Source: Stratiolaelaps scimitus (Eukaryota; Arthropoda; Arachnida; Mesostigmata; Laelapidae). From it: a DNA stretch of 64,000 nucleotides. Location: positions 16,853,001-16,917,000 of the forward strand of contig JABWDB010000005.1 of NCBI GenBank assembly GCA_019614645.1, written 5' to 3'. Each line of letters begins with the position of its first letter. Within the stretch, counting starts at the first letter, position 1. This document shows, one piece after another, positions 43,061 to 55,728 of the stretch. A model generated the notes under the pieces. It saw nothing but the letters and a program-made list of their open reading frames with translations. It was not told the origin of the DNA and did not search any database. The position numbers and the translations under genes are program-made.

Positions 43061-46000
43061 ATGACTCAATACGATGAACGATAGAGTAGGCCGTGTAGAA
43101 GAAGCATAGAGATGGAAATCTTGACGCTGCGTTGTCGTTGTGTTGCGGTGCTCACTTACACTGGAATTAGCACGCATAAACCCAACATAAAAGTTCTGCC
43201 TATGGACCTCCCACTGGACGTTACTGAATGTCTTCGCAGTCCAGGGAGGCCTCTCTCTCTCTCTCTCGTGAGAGGCACATTCTAACAATTGGAAATATAT
43301 AGTTCCAACGATTTTCTCATTGAAGAAAAGAAAACGGATTTCCTTCTCAAGCTTCAAACGCTCACGACGCGACAAGCTACAAGTCCTTTCTCTCTGAGAG
43401 ACTCCTCAATGTATTCGAAGATGTTATTCTGTTTGTAATTTGCAATTTGCGACACTTGCATGTGCTACAAGTATCGGCAATAGATACAGGTGTGCTCGGC
43501 AGCTTGCTCGCCGACAACCTTCAAGATGTGGTGCTTCCGATGCAAGCAGACAGACAATTCTACAATTTTCGATCGTGCTCGCTGCATGGCTGCTTCAGGT
43601 ACGCGTGACAGCCGGCTCTACTGTCTCGCCGCCTTCAGTGGTAATAAGCGGCAGCTTCGAATCTTCAAAGTGACGTGTCGGTGACAACAGTGTCAACAGT
43701 ATCACAAAATAAATGATGAACACCTACTGAAGGGTCACAACACATTTACTCCTCCTGACCCGAAATATCGTTAGCTCAGCGTCCGTCTCATCCGCACAGA
43801 AGTGCGAAGAAAATATAGAAAGACAGCAGCCAAAGAAGAAGGCGGCGGGGGCCGGGGAAGGGGTTGTTAGAGAAAAAGAAGATGATGGCCCAGGGGAGTT
43901 TGTTTTGAAGGGAGCCATGGTATAAAAATCGCTCACCACTGCGATGCGACAGACTTCCCCATATATATATATCATACCGATTGTATCTAGGAGTGACGCG
44001 CGCCTCCGGTGGCCACGCAAATAAATGTCATTTTAAGTCGTAGACATCACGAAACAATTTGCGGATGAGAACAACGCATTCGGTTTTCACCCGCGTCGAG
44101 ATATCGACTAATATAGATCGGCTAATATAATGGCATAGTTTACTCGCGCGTCATAAACTCTCAGTGTACGTCTCGCTCTCCCTGCCGCGCTCTCTTTCTC
44201 TCTCTCGTTCGACTCGTGCGTCAGGGCGAACGTCTCTGATGTTTTGGTGTCGGCTGTGGCACATATCTGCGGTTTCCTTTTGAGCATCTCGACAGAAGAC
44301 ACTCGATATCAGTGAGACCTATGGACAAGGCCCCGATATCCAAGCACGCCCGCTTGCCATTGAAGGTTTGAATGAAGGTTTCTGGTCAACCACCACCAGT
44401 TCGCCGAAGCGCTATCGGAGTGGAATTACAATCGCAGGATGCGATCGATGCTTCTGCTGCTGTTGTCTGTCTGTCTTCGGAAGCATACGCAGCCGGCACG
44501 TCATGTCTTGCCTTGCCGAGGGCCAAACGCTCATTGTTGCCGATGAAATGAGTGGATGCAGGCATACATGCATCTAGCAATAGCAATGTCACCAAAATGT
44601 GGCTAAACGCGTAGGTTAAGTGATATCAGAATGCCGAACTGTCGCGGAGCAGACCATCACCGAGCGACAGAGCTTCAGCGACAGTGAGGGGATGGGTGGG
44701 GGGTCATCGACAGCAGTGACAGGCACCGAATGAACATCGACGAGGAACAAAGGCTTATCTGACCTCCCAAGCGCCGTCTTCGATCGATGCGTGGAGGTCC
44801 GCTTCGGGAAGATTTAAAGATCAAGGTGGCCAAAGTTCTGGTGTAGTGGCATCGTCGCACACTATCGAGGGCAAGCCACAGCGATGTTCATTGAATCAAC
44901 TTCAACTTCGTTTAGTGGGGCTTCATCAGAATGAAGCATACGGTGAGAGCAAGCGGAGGTTGGCGGTCAGCGTTGCCAACCGAAGCGACCGACCATGTAG
45001 TAGGCGTTTGATAACTCACGTTGTTGCCGCTGCAGTTGATGACGATGATGACCACTGTCAACTGCTGGTTTTGGATTAATACCTATAACGGTTTTGGTGG
45101 TGGATGTGTGCATTTTCATTGTTGCGTGCGTCGCTTGGCCAGATCGCAGATGTTTGCGCTTATTTTTCAATCGGCCGCGGCAAGGTGGGCCACCCTGACA
45201 AAGTGAGAACGAAGTATACAAGCATCTAAGCGACTGCTGATGATAGCAGCGATGATGGATATCGCCGAAGACGCGAGCGCCTCAGCAATATGACACCACC
45301 TCAGACTTCTTGCCAGCGGAGTGAAGCTGCCTTCTCCCGAGCGCTGGCGTCGGCGAAGTATAGCAATCTTGATGCTATGCTAACCAAATCAACAGCTAAA
45401 TACATGGTAGCCTCTGGAACCGTGGAATCGGACGGTGATACAATGACGGATGACGACAGCTGTTAGATGATATCATCTTCCTTTACCAGGAAGAATATAG
45501 CGAGGAACTTGGTCGGGAAAGAAACGTGGCCATGGAGCTGATTTAGCCAGGACACATATATATAGCAGCTGTATGAGTAAACCAAATTGATTCGTTTGGT
45601 GTCCTGAGCTCGGCAAATCTTCGTTGATCAAACAGATAGATGCCTTGTTTCTCTACGTAATTCATTATTAACTACGCTCTACTCGAATGTCGTTATCATC
45701 AGTCAGTCCACGGTGGCAATGAGGTGGCCGTCAGAGACAGGGGCAGAGACCCTTTTTTTACCGTCGAACACACACACACACGTTTCCAACCAACGCATTG
45801 AGGCATCGACGTCCTCCATATTTACAAAATATCACTATTATCAGGCGTCACAGAGCCACAATTCTATGGCAAGTGCATTCAGTTTTCTTCTCAATATTTT
45901 CTGCTCGCCCGGAGACTGACTCTTTATCTTCTCTAGATTTACTGCTGCCTGTTATTTCGCCCACAACGATATCTTCTTCATTCAGTAAAGTGTCGTAGTT

Positions 46001-46100
46001 GACTTATGTCTGGCCGTGTCGTGATCGTCCACTTTGGCGAGCAGCTATCCCCCGCAATGCCAGAGTATACCACCGGATGGAGCCGTGATGGTGACTACGG
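43061..46100. other. Mostly ordinary non-coding stretch
   Basis: (CT)n at about 43251-43267 and 44185-44205, and a CA run near 45770-45780. A TATAAAAAT motif at 43921 has no clear Initiator 30 bp downstream. No supported exon. Confidence 0.45.
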
Positions 46101-46347
46101 CGGCGGCGGCGGCGGCGGTACCGGACATCATCTCGGAGTTCGCTGCTGTTGTTATTTTTGTAGCTGCTGCTGCCGCTTCTTGTGTTGTTGATGTTAATGT
46201 TGTTGTTTGAGGGAGGCGGGTGAGGAGTAGGGTTACTGTGGCTGTTGTTGTCGTCGCTGAGGCTCTTGCCAATACACTTGTTGTGTCTCTATTGGTGTTG
46301 TTGTTGTTCTTGTTGCTGTTGTTACTGCTGCTGCTGCTGCTGCATTC
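46099..46347. repeat. CCG then GTT/CTG triplet runs
   Basis: GGC run at 46099-46119, GTT/CTG runs at about 46143-46205, and a GTT-CTG run to 46346. These create low-complexity Thr/Ala/Asn and Leu/Val frames. Confidence 0.9.
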
Positions 46348-47100
46348 CCAACGAAGCTGCTTGAAGCGGCGGAGCGGACTGCTGCCACCTCCGCGGCCAC
46401 CACCACTGCAGATGCATTTTTTCAATATGCCTTCTATGCGCTGTGTTGTGGTGTTTACGGGCTATTTGGCTGGCGGACGCGTTTTGGCTCGAGCGGCTCA
46501 AAGTTTTCTGATGATCCTGCGGCTGATGCCACAATCATGTGTCTCTGCATACGGGCTGAGGTTGGCGTAGGCTTGTTGCTGCTGTTTGCAAGTGCCGCTT
46601 TAATGGTGTGATCTATGAGTCGGTTCTCGGCGCACGCCGGCATCGACGGCCGAAGCAGAAGACGATGGAAAACAGTGTTGATGACTTCGGTCAGGACAAT
46701 AACAACACATCACCACCACCACCAACAACACATCACTGTGTGGCAGCGTCTGTGTTCTGTAATTTAATTTTTTTGCCCGAGTGCCCGCGCGGGCAGACGC
46801 TCAGCCCAGAGCAGCGATCTCAGTGTCCCCCCCCACCCCACCCTCTCTCGCCCGCGCCGAGTCGTCGCTTTGCCGCGTAACCCAAAGGAGACGGCTGGCT
46901 GCAAACACGAGCGGACATTCACAGCTCACTTCGCTGCGGCGATTCGTATTTGGCGTTTCGATTTCACCGCCTAGTCTGGCCTGGCCTGGACACTAGGGGT
47001 ATCTGCTCTTCAGCAGCAGCAAGTGGGGAGCGGGTGGACGATGATGATAATGTGAATGTGACTCGAATGGACCCCACCTTCCTCCGCCTTTACCGAATGA
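46348..47100. other. Non-coding stretch
   Basis: CCA/ACA triplets at about 46704-46732 and a C-rich patch at about 46826-46842. No supported exon. Confidence 0.45.
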
Positions 47101-47106
47101 CACGTG

Positions 47107-47460
47107 CTAGCTATGGCTGCTAGTCACCGAGTCACGACGATCGAAGCTGAGAAACACGTCGAAATGATGCAGCCGCCACCGCCTTGCGACTGCTGATACG
47201 CGATCTTGAGCGTCGATATCACACGGCAAGTGCGGGTAGTGGCAGGACAGCGCGGATGAGAGGAGCGGTGGTTTTAGGAGTTCTGGGAACTTGATGAACA
47301 ACAGTTCCTGATCAATGAATGTCTTTGTATATGACCAAAAATGAGTTAGCTGGTCATCTCGTTGTGAGGCCATCGGCTCGAAACTAAAGTGATGTGACAC
47401 GAACATGCTTGAAGTGGGCATTTGTGAAGTAATTAGGAGCTTGCCTCTAGATAAGCTCAT
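47107..47460 (-). CDS. Unrecognised 117-codon ORF, non-repetitive
   Basis: From ATG at 47460 to stop at 47107. Composition is ordinary, with aromatic and basic residues (for example THFWSYTKTFIDQELLFIKF). No known domain. The plus strand is not open across most of it, unlike other candidates, which slightly favours it. No promoter or splice support. Confidence 0.2.
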   Translation of the reverse strand: MSLSRGKLLITSQMPTSSMFVSHHFSFEPMASQRDDQLTHFWSYTKTFIDQELLFIKFPELLKPPLLSSALSCHYPHLPCDIDAQDRVSAVARRWRLHHFDVFLSFDRRDSVTSSHS

Positions 47461-47563
47461 CAAGAACACCTCCTTGAAAACACTATCACTTGGACGTGCC
47501 ACTGTCACGAAGTGTTACCCATTGATGTTCATTGGAGCGATCACACTTCGAGCAGGAATAACA

Positions 47564-47602
47564 AATATATATATATACATTTTATATATATATGTATATA
47601 TT
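47564..47602. repeat. (TA)n tract
   Basis: TA-rich with CATTT interruption. Confidence 0.9.
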
Positions 47603-48631
47603 ACACCCCACAAAATAATGCGCTGAATCTTACCATCATGACATCTCTTGAACTTGTTGTTCTGGATATAGGATTCTCGAGGTGCTGAATTATCGTTCAA
47701 ATCTATGCAGTAGTTCGACGTCCGCGATGAACACTATTCTAGATGTGTCCACCTCTTTGTTGTATGGCTTGTATGCCACCCTTTAATTTGCTTGCGGACT
47801 AATTCCACACCGCATTTCCGAGTGGGCAACTCATCTCGAAGAGTTTATCCATTGGGGGCTGTTCCTCGCTATCAATGAGCCCCCCACTTCGGTGCCTCTG
47901 ATCGGTATTCTCCCACAATAGGTGTACATCGCCGACGTGTATATATTCGTGTTTGTCTCTGTGTCCCATACGCGAGTCCGTTTCTGGCGCTTCTTTGTTT
48001 ACCCACACACACACACAAACGCACACACTGTAGAACACTGTAGTTAGCTCAATGACAGTTGTCATTGGTCGGAGAACGGTTGTTTGGCCCGTAAAGGCCG
48101 CCGAGTAATTTGAGTTGCGCCATTAACACCAGATTCTGTCAGCATTCCAATTGCCGCTGACCGGATCACCGTGGTGCTGCTGCCGGCTGCTGCTGCTGCT
48201 GTTTTCGTCGACTTCGGCCGACTGACGTTTGCTTTGGTCAGCGCACGATGTTCTGGTGGTTACCATCATACCACCGAACGTTCTATCCGTTTTGAGTCAA
48301 TCAGCAGCTGTCGGTGAGCAGCGGGAACGGTGTTACTGCTGCTGCTGCTGCTACTGCAGCCAATCAGTGGTTGTTACTGTGTACAGATCAAACAGAACAC
48401 ACATAGAGCAACGGCGCTTCTGGAAGCTGCTGCTGCCGCCACCGCCGTCGCGAAAGCCCTAAAGGGATCGGTCGCTTGGAAGGATGAATGACAACGACAA
48501 CCAGCCCCTTGAAGTCCTGCGCCATTAGTAATTGAGGGGTGACCATGATCTAGCATTCGTCGTGTACAAGCAGCAGCACGTGGACAATGTTCGCGCGACG
48601 CTAATACAGGTCATACGTGCATGTTATATTA
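47603..48631. other. Non-coding stretch
   Basis: (AC)n at about 48002-48016; CTG runs at about 48176-48200 and 48333-48353. Nothing else recognisable. Confidence 0.5.
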
Positions 48632-48662
48632 TACATATGTATATATATATATATATATATAT
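48632..48662. repeat. (TA)n tract
   Basis: About 30 bp of TA dinucleotides. Confidence 0.95.
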
Positions 48663-49590
48663 CATCATGAAGATACATCATCTCCGACTCGGCACGACTG
48701 CAAGATTGGTTAACTCTTCGGCGTGCCGTGTCAACGGAGGGATCGATTTGTTCTTGTTGTTGATGATGCTGCTGCTGCTCACCAACTTGGTGGCATTTTG
48801 TTCATGAGCCTTTCATGGACTTGAAAGAGAGAGGCGTCGAAAACAGACCAATCTATCGGACAACAGACGCGGCTGTTGATTGTCCGCCCTGCTGCTGCTG
48901 GTGCTGATTTAATGATGGTCACTGTTATGATTATTATTATTATTATCTATATTGCCGTTTTTGCTATCGTTGTGGTTGTTGCCGTCGCCGCCGCCGCCGC
49001 CGCTGCAATTGCAACCGGCTGTGTCCACTATGTGCCCGGGGAGTAGTCAACCATCCAGCCCTATTTTCGATTTACTATTATTATCAACCACTACTCAACT
49101 AATGCTACAACTACAACCACCAATGCTACAGCTGCCAGTCTTCATGGCTAATGTCGACTGACTACTGCTGGTGATGTGTCTGTGTATCGCCTGTTCGATG
49201 ACCACACCACAGCAACCGTCGCCGGCCGCCGCCGCCGCCGCCGTCGTCGATCCACGAGCGAGCGAAAACGGCGAATAGGAGGGGGAGGAGTCGGGCTGGG
49301 TTGGGGTGTGGATCGATCTGATGAACAACGACGACGGCGGCGACAGCGGCGACGACGACGACGACGAACTGCGTCGCTCCTGCTACGCCAGTGCGAAGCT
49401 GCTGCCAGTGATGGTTTGGCATTTCGCGACCACTGTTCACCACCACATCAGCACCAGCCATGAAGACTGGTGGTGCTGCTGCTGCTGACCAAGACGTCCT
49501 TCAGCCCTGCCCGGTGGTCGCCGCTTTGATCTGCCCTGCTCTGTATCTTTATTTTACTGTTTCCACCGCTGCCCCCTGGTAGTACTATTG
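48663..49590. other. Triplet-rich block
   Basis: CTG run about 48765-48779, ATT run about 48930-48945, CCG run 48985-49005 and 49224-49240, GAC run 49350-49367. No supported exon. Confidence 0.5.
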
Positions 49591-49603
49591 CCTGTTGCCG
49601 TAG

Positions 49604-50410
49604 TTGTTGCCGATCATGGTGCTGCTGCTGATGATGATGGTGGTGGTGCTGGTATCGAAGGCTGGTATCGTGGTGGTACCTCCGCTTTGGCCGTCAAGCG
49701 ACCGGCCAGCTTCGATCCTGTCGACGGCGCACCCCCCCGGGCGGTCTCCGTCCGTCAGGCAAACAGAGGCCTCAATGGAGCTGCTGATGGGGCGAACTCT
49801 TTGCGATGGGCGTTCGGCAAAGTTCGCGGTTCGATTGGACTCAGCATTGTCACGACAGATAATGCAGCTTCGAACAGCAGCAAACAAGACAGGATCTCCT
49901 TTGCTAGCTGATCCAGGTGTAACCCTGCCTGCTATCATGCACCACTTTTTTCCGCCTGCAGAAGCTGTAGGAGGACCCGGACTTGCTACCGGATATCTCA
50001 TTCATCACTCGTACATCCAATGCACTCTGGTCAGCCATGGCACAACGCAGTTGTCCTGCGTTGTGTCCAGCGCGCTGAACGTCGACGATACTTGCGTACG
50101 AGTTATTTTCTACGTTCGATGGTGTTGTCCATCTCGTTGTTGCTGTATTGTTGATAGTCAGCAGTAACAGCAGCAGCAGCAACACACCATGAGCCAGCTC
50201 CAGCCACAGCACGAATCTGGTCTAGCATCAAGCGTCAAGGCAGTGCTGTTTTTCTTGATGTTGCTCTGCCCATATTTCTCGATGCTGCGGTGCAGATATT
50301 CCACTCCGCGGTTCGTCGCCGCGACAGCAGCGGCGGCCGGCGACGGCCTTGCCAACTGTGTTCTGTTCGGCCCGTTATCATTGCGCGGAACAGCCGATGG
50401 ACGTCTATGA
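49604..50410. other. Open frames on both strands, unresolved
   Basis: The plus frame 49604-50167 (187 codons) has a Met/Leu/Val-rich start from GTG/ATG triplets and then about 120 residues of ordinary composition. The minus frames 49585-50001 and 49904-50212 overlap it. A well-placed ATG at 50190 (ACACCATGA) starts MSQLQPQHESGLASSVKAVL. None has splice or domain support, so no gene is called. Confidence 0.2.
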
Positions 50411-50689
50411 TGTCGAGACAAGATGGGAGAGCTCACGAAGGATCTAGAAAGGAGAAAACTCGCTCGTGTAGAGCGGGGCAGGGTAGCGCAGATCGCGAAC
50501 GAAGTAACCGCGCCGGTGAGTAAGTCGCCCCGGGAAAGCCAAGCCACTGACGGATTTGCTTCTGCCACTCGCACTGTTGCTCCTCTGTCCACTGTCTCTG
50601 GATCGAACGCTTGAATAACATCGACGTCGACGTAGATGACGACGACGACGGCGACATCGTCAGCTAAAACAGCCGTCACAGAAATAACG

Positions 50690-50711
50690 ACAACAACAAC
50701 AACAACAACAA
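50690..50711. repeat. (ACA)n microsatellite
   Basis: About seven ACA triplets, preceded by GAC triplets at 50634-50652. Confidence 0.9.
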
Positions 50712-51027
50712 AGGAATCGTCGCACATGATAACATAAGCTAGCGACAAAAAAAAACAACCGTGCAACTCCGACGAAAACAAAACATCATCAGCGGTACAG
50801 GCGGAGGGCCGAGGAGTGAGTTCTTCGCACATCTTGCGACTAACTAATAGTAAAACTAGTAGTAAAACAGTAGCGAAATGTTATGATCTGAAAACGAAAA
50901 GGATTGCGTCCAAAACGCCGGTCGCCTAGAAGCAGGCTAGTGTCCATCTAAGCGAGCACCAGGGCGCCTGCACGGCAGCAGGTGTATCCCGGCGTAGTCA
51001 GCAGCAGGAGTAATTGCATACTGTCAA

Positions 51028-51028
<1 letters not shown>

Positions 51029-51094
<66 letters not shown>

Positions 51095-51095
51095 A
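51029..51095. repeat. Long (TA)n tract
   Basis: About 65 bp of nearly pure TA with one TTT interruption, one of the two longest in the window. Confidence 0.97.
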
Positions 51096-52801
51096 TATGA
51101 TGAATATCTTTATAAAAACACTGCATACACCACTACGTCCCCGTTGCCTTCTTCTATACACAACACCTCGAAGGCTCAGTGAAAGCGACACTGGCAATTT
51201 CGCCGCTGGCTGGTTGCTTAGTTGGCTCACCAGATGAATTCATTACACAAATAGCAAACAACGCAATATCTTTCTCTCTCTCTCTCGTTTCGTGTTGTTT
51301 GACAGATAGGTTCTGTATCCGTGCAAACAGTTGCATGGATGCAGGTAGCGTTGTATGTCTCCATCGGCAAACGCGTCGGACCAAGCAACAATCAGGCGTT
51401 CATTCGTTAATTGGTTGGTTTGTTGGTACCCGCCACTCGTTTGTCGATGTCCTGTTATTGTTATTATTGTTGATGTCGCCGCCGCTCTTGCTTGCACGCC
51501 TGACGTTAGTATCGACTCGGTGCCCGCCACACGTTGTATTGGGGAGGTCTCTGCTAGCAGACACGTAGCTTCCTTAATAATCGCCTTTATCTATATTCTG
51601 GGAGCGGTCGGTCGCGGCTAACGACAACCGAGATACTGCTGCTGCTGCTGCTGTTGTTGCGATCTTCTGTTATTCTCGAATGGTGGTACTATAGCTAGGT
51701 TTATCATGGCTGGTACTGCTGCAGCTGTAACAGCTAACTAATAACGTCAATCAATACCGCAACTAGTGCACCCTGCTGGCGCCGGTGTTGTGCCTTATGA
51801 TCAATATATATATATATATATATATATACGTGTGTTTGCCATACCCCAGAAGTAAGCATACCGCGTCTACGCGGCCGCTGACTGCTAAGCGCGATAACGA
51901 TGGCAACGCAGACCGACCGCGCCAGCACCCCCGCCCCCCGCCCGCCCGTCAACCCCCAGAAGGGAGACCAATGGCTGGTCTCCCTGGTTGCCCCGATCGC
52001 GCATTGCTCCTGCTCTCGTCGGACGATGCTGGTTGATGCTGACTAACCATCAGCTATTAGTGGCACGGAGCCATTCTTAGGCCGCCGTCCGTTCATTCGT
52101 TGCTGCCCCACGATCGCTATCGATCGACTTGATCTGTCTGTCTCGAGGCGGGGCAGTGGAACAGTGGAATCGCTGTTGTCAATCGCGCCTCGCCGGCCGC
52201 TGCCATACCGAGCACCCCGCCGGCCGCTGCCACCGTCACCATCATCATCATCATCAAGATTGGCCACCCGCAGAGGAATCACAGAAAGACAACCTCTTCT
52301 ACCGTCTGCACAACAACAGCAGCAGCAGCAGATGCACACGACCCGACGACGACTAGACGGTGGACACACGCACACAACTGTCGCTGCCATCGGCCAGTCG
52401 ACAGTTGCTGCGGCTGCTGATATCGTTGTCGTTCGAGGCTAACACCGTTATCCGTTAATGCTGGTGATCCGCGCTCAACGTGTCGTCGCCGCCGCCGCCG
52501 CCACTCGGCCTCCGCCGGTCCCCTGGGCGCGAACGCAGCAGCGATTGGGGACTGACCAGCGGGCGAGTGGCCCGCGTTGAGGGACCGCGTTACAACGGGT
52601 TGGGATCGATGCCAGGAAACGGTAAACTGGATGAATGAAGGAGACACTGAAAGAAGATGGAATTGAGCGCAAAATCAAAGACGACGACGACGAACGCACA
52701 TCGACACCGCTCATACATACTGCCGCTATGAGGCCAGACAAGTACGGCAACTCGTTGATTTGCTGCTGGCGATGCTCCGTGGCGCAATCGCTGCCGCTTC
52801 G
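51096..52801. other. Mixed block, no identifiable gene
   Basis: (CT)n about 51272-51290, CTG run 51638-51660, (TA)n 51804-51828, a CGCCGGCCGCTGCCA direct repeat at about 52190 and 52216, CAG run 52315-52331 and CCG run 52483-52502. Confidence 0.5.
51804..51828. repeat. (TA)n tract
   Basis: Perfect TA run. Confidence 0.92.
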
Positions 52802-52847
52802 TTCGTGAGCAGCGGTATATATATATATATATATATCTGCTCACGAA
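52802..52847. repeat. 46-bp near-palindrome with (TA)n core
   Basis: TTCGTGAGCAG (52802-52812) and CTGCTCACGAA (52837-52847) are perfectly complementary and flank a TA dinucleotide core that is itself self-complementary. The whole can extrude as a cruciform or fold as one long hairpin. A second TA tract follows at 52854-52879. Confidence 0.9.
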
Positions 52848-52879
52848 TAATTTTATATATAAATATATATATATATATG

Positions 52880-53700
52880 GTGCACATTATATGACACACC
52901 CCCACTGGCCAAGAGTCGTTTCATCCCGATCGGTTCCATACGACATATCAGCACATTACAGAATTCCATAACACTCATCAGAGACAATTTACTAGATGCA
53001 ATAATAATATCTTAATTGATTACTGATTGTGCCGCCACGCTCCAATGTTCCCCTGCTCTATATGCTGACTATCATATAGCACAATCCAGAAACACAAGGG
53101 GACCAGGCAGAGCAAACAGGTGACCTACAGGCTGTGTGTGACTCCGAAACATATTTCCTTGTTGTTGTCGTTGTTGTGTCACTTTCAACATTGAAGTGAA
53201 TCGGGGTTGATTGCTTAAAACACCCAAGTGAAGTGAGATCCCGACAACGAACGTCCCTTTCTGGCTCTCCGATTTTTCAGTTTGATACAAATTGGATCAT
53301 TTTCGATCTATTCGCCACATTGTTGTTGTAGACGCCGACGACGACAATGATCTGACCCTCGACAAATGCGTTGATTGTCAAGGAAAGGGACGAGATGAGA
53401 AGAAAGCGTCTCGTCACCGTCGGACTCCCATGTGCTTCGCATTATTTTGGCAATATTTTCCCCTATTGTTTATTGGCAGGTCTCTCATAAAACATAAATT
53501 AAGAACATACACAGTTTATGAATGAAGGCGATCCATATTAGGAGAAGATAGTGAAAAATTTAATTAGCCTTACATATAATCTATAGCAGTAGTGACTGAC
53601 TGGATGACGGACTCTCGTCCAGCCTACAAGGTCTTTAGAGCCGCTTTTTAGATCACTGTTCCATTATATTCTATTATTATTATTATGATGATGATGATGA
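52880..53700. other. Ordinary non-coding stretch
   Basis: ATT/ATG triplets at about 53669-53702. No supported exon. Confidence 0.5.
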
Positions 53701-54239
53701 TGTGTAATGCATATATATATATATACACATGTATATATTGAAAATGGCGCCTGTCTTCAGCAGCAGAGACCGATTGTCCCGTTAGTTGGTAACGTACAAG
53801 AGATAGGCCCTCCGTAGTAGTAGTTGTAGTGAAGTGGATTGCCTGCCCCGATCCAATGTGATCCTTTCTTCTGAATGACGCGTGTAAATGTCTCCTCCTT
53901 ATCATTCGCTAGTATTATATATGAATGCGTATTAATGCTGCACGACAACAACCATCAGCAGCAGCCGCCGCCGCTGCCGCCGCCGCAAGACGATCAGCGC
54001 GCTGCCATCTCGTTTATACCTGATAGCAATCTGATTTGCGTCTGGTGTCCGTCCATCAGTCGCTCTGCAAAATCCATGTGCGCGCGGAGCCGCCGATACC
54101 CCCGCCCCGCGCCCGCTCCCGCCAAGACACAAAGATTCCCCTTTATCTGCTGTTCCGGAGCTTGCCACATTGCGTTCGCTGCTGTTGCTGTTTGCTCCGT
54201 GCGTTGTGTTCCTCGCTCCTCAGGCGTCCCCTTCGCCAT
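53701..54239. other. Non-coding stretch
   Basis: (TA)n at about 53711-53738, CAG/CCG triplets at about 53955-53988. Nothing else recognisable. Confidence 0.45.
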
Positions 54240-54266
54240 CCCCCCCCCCCCCCCCCCCGCCCCCCC
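54240..54266. repeat. Poly-C / poly-G tract
   Basis: Nineteen C, one G, then seven C. The minus strand is a long G-run with quadruplex potential. The exact length may be affected by sequencing or assembly error. Confidence 0.85.
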
Positions 54267-55229
54267 GTTTGTCGACGACGCGCGATGGCCTTGGTCGAAG
54301 AGTGTTTGCCAGTGCCACGCCTTGCAGACGCCTCGTTCGGGAGGGGTAGCCAGCCAGTCAGACGGCTGGGGCTAGTGTGACCAAGCGGTCAGCATGGCCG
54401 CCGCACTATTACCATCATCAGCAGCAGCAGAATCTCACTGCGAAGCTTGTGACGGCGAACACGAACGATCGGTCCCGGGCGGCTGTTGCTGCCGGACAGA
54501 CAACGGGATCCGAGCTATATACGTAAAGTGTTGTGGCCTATTTTTGAGCGGCCAGCGATGGCGCCAGAGCAATGGCCAGTACACGTCTTCTTTGCAATGC
54601 GAAGAGGAGAAATGGTGGCCCTTGGTGGTGGTGGTGGTGGTCGCCCCACGGGCGATCTCACAGCGAAACCCTCGACGGTGGCAAACGTCTGCACGGCGGG
54701 GTGTCGCACTGTCACTGATTCATCTCCTCAACGTCGCGAGCGTCGTCCCTCCTCGTCAGAGTCATTCACAGCCACAATGACGTCCGTCGAGGACGCGACA
54801 CCAGCAGCAGCAGCAGCGCTTATCGCTGTCGGTCTGTCTCTGAACATCGAGGTAATCATGTACGTGGAACGTCACACTGGGGAGACATCGCTTACTATAA
54901 TAACAAGAGCAACGAGTGGCATACACCTGAGGAGAAGACAACAACGAGCAGAAAACGTAAAGAGAAAAAGAAGATATCATCCAAGTGTTGTTCATACCGC
55001 TGTTGTTGTTGTTGTTGGTGGTGATATCGGTTGCTGGATGATCGTGCCGAGGACAGAATGGATGGATGAAGATCTAAAACTGACACCCAGCAGAAACAAC
55101 AACAACAACAACAACGACCACGATTACGACCATGATGTATTCTGCGTACATATGTATATAATGCAATATTAACTGAAAACGCGTACTGCGATCCAGACGT
55201 CGTTCTGCCTTTGATCTTAACGGCAGTAA
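54267..55229. other. Mixed block
   Basis: GTG/GGT triplets at about 54628-54642, GTT at about 55000-55020, CAA at 55097-55120. The 228-codon plus frame 54486-55172 is partly repeat-driven and lacks a domain. Confidence 0.45.
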
Positions 55230-55286
55230 ATATATATATATATATATATATAATAAATGTATATATATATATATATATATATATAC
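55230..55286. repeat. Double (TA)n tract
   Basis: Two TA runs separated by TAATAAATG, about 57 bp in total. Confidence 0.95.
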
Positions 55287-55509
55287 ATCGTGGATGCCTT
55301 TATCGGCGTTGCTTCGCTTTAGTTCAGCCCAGCTCAGTCGTTGACCAAATCGCGTTGCGATCATTGTCCTTTTAGTCGATTCGATTATCGCACCCCGATT
55401 ATCCACGATCACCATCATCCCCCCTTCTTCTTCGTTACCCGTCACCAGCATCATCCACTTTCGGTGTCTATCGGGAAGGGCTGGTCCACCGTCGGGGGGC
55501 TGAACTCGT

Positions 55510-55728
55510 TCACAGTCCTGCGTCGACATCGATGCCACGGTCGCAGCAACGGCCGCAGCAGCGGTAGCATCGGATAACGGTACGAGGGGCTCTTCTAGCA
55601 GCAGCAGCTCGGCAAGTGAGCCGCCCGCCGTTTTCGAAGAAAGAATGGTCAATTTCGTTTCGGCGTTCAAGCGTTGTTTCGTTCGCTGCTCGCTCGGTCA
55701 CTTTCGGCTGTTGCTGTCCAGCCGCCAT
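55510..55728 (-). CDS. Possible first coding exon
   Basis: A minus-strand ATG in near-ideal context (GGCGGCATGG) begins MAAGQQQPKVTERAANETTL and continues with an ordinary charged composition for about 37 residues, then becomes Ala/Arg-rich over CTG triplets. A second minus frame (55670 down to about 55300) is also open and mixed in composition. No clear donor joins them. No domain is recognised. Confidence 0.15.
   Translation of the reverse strand: MAAGQQQPKVTERAANETTLERRNEIDHSFFENGGRLTCRAAAARRAPRTVIRCYRCCGRCCDRGIDVDAGL

Noticed and set aside
50158..50832. 224-codon minus-strand ORF
   Set aside because: Val and Cys runs come from GTT and CTG triplets, and there is no recognisable domain.
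54840..54900. RHTGE string resembling a C2H2 zinc-finger linker
   Set aside because: No Cys pair or His spacing before or after it.
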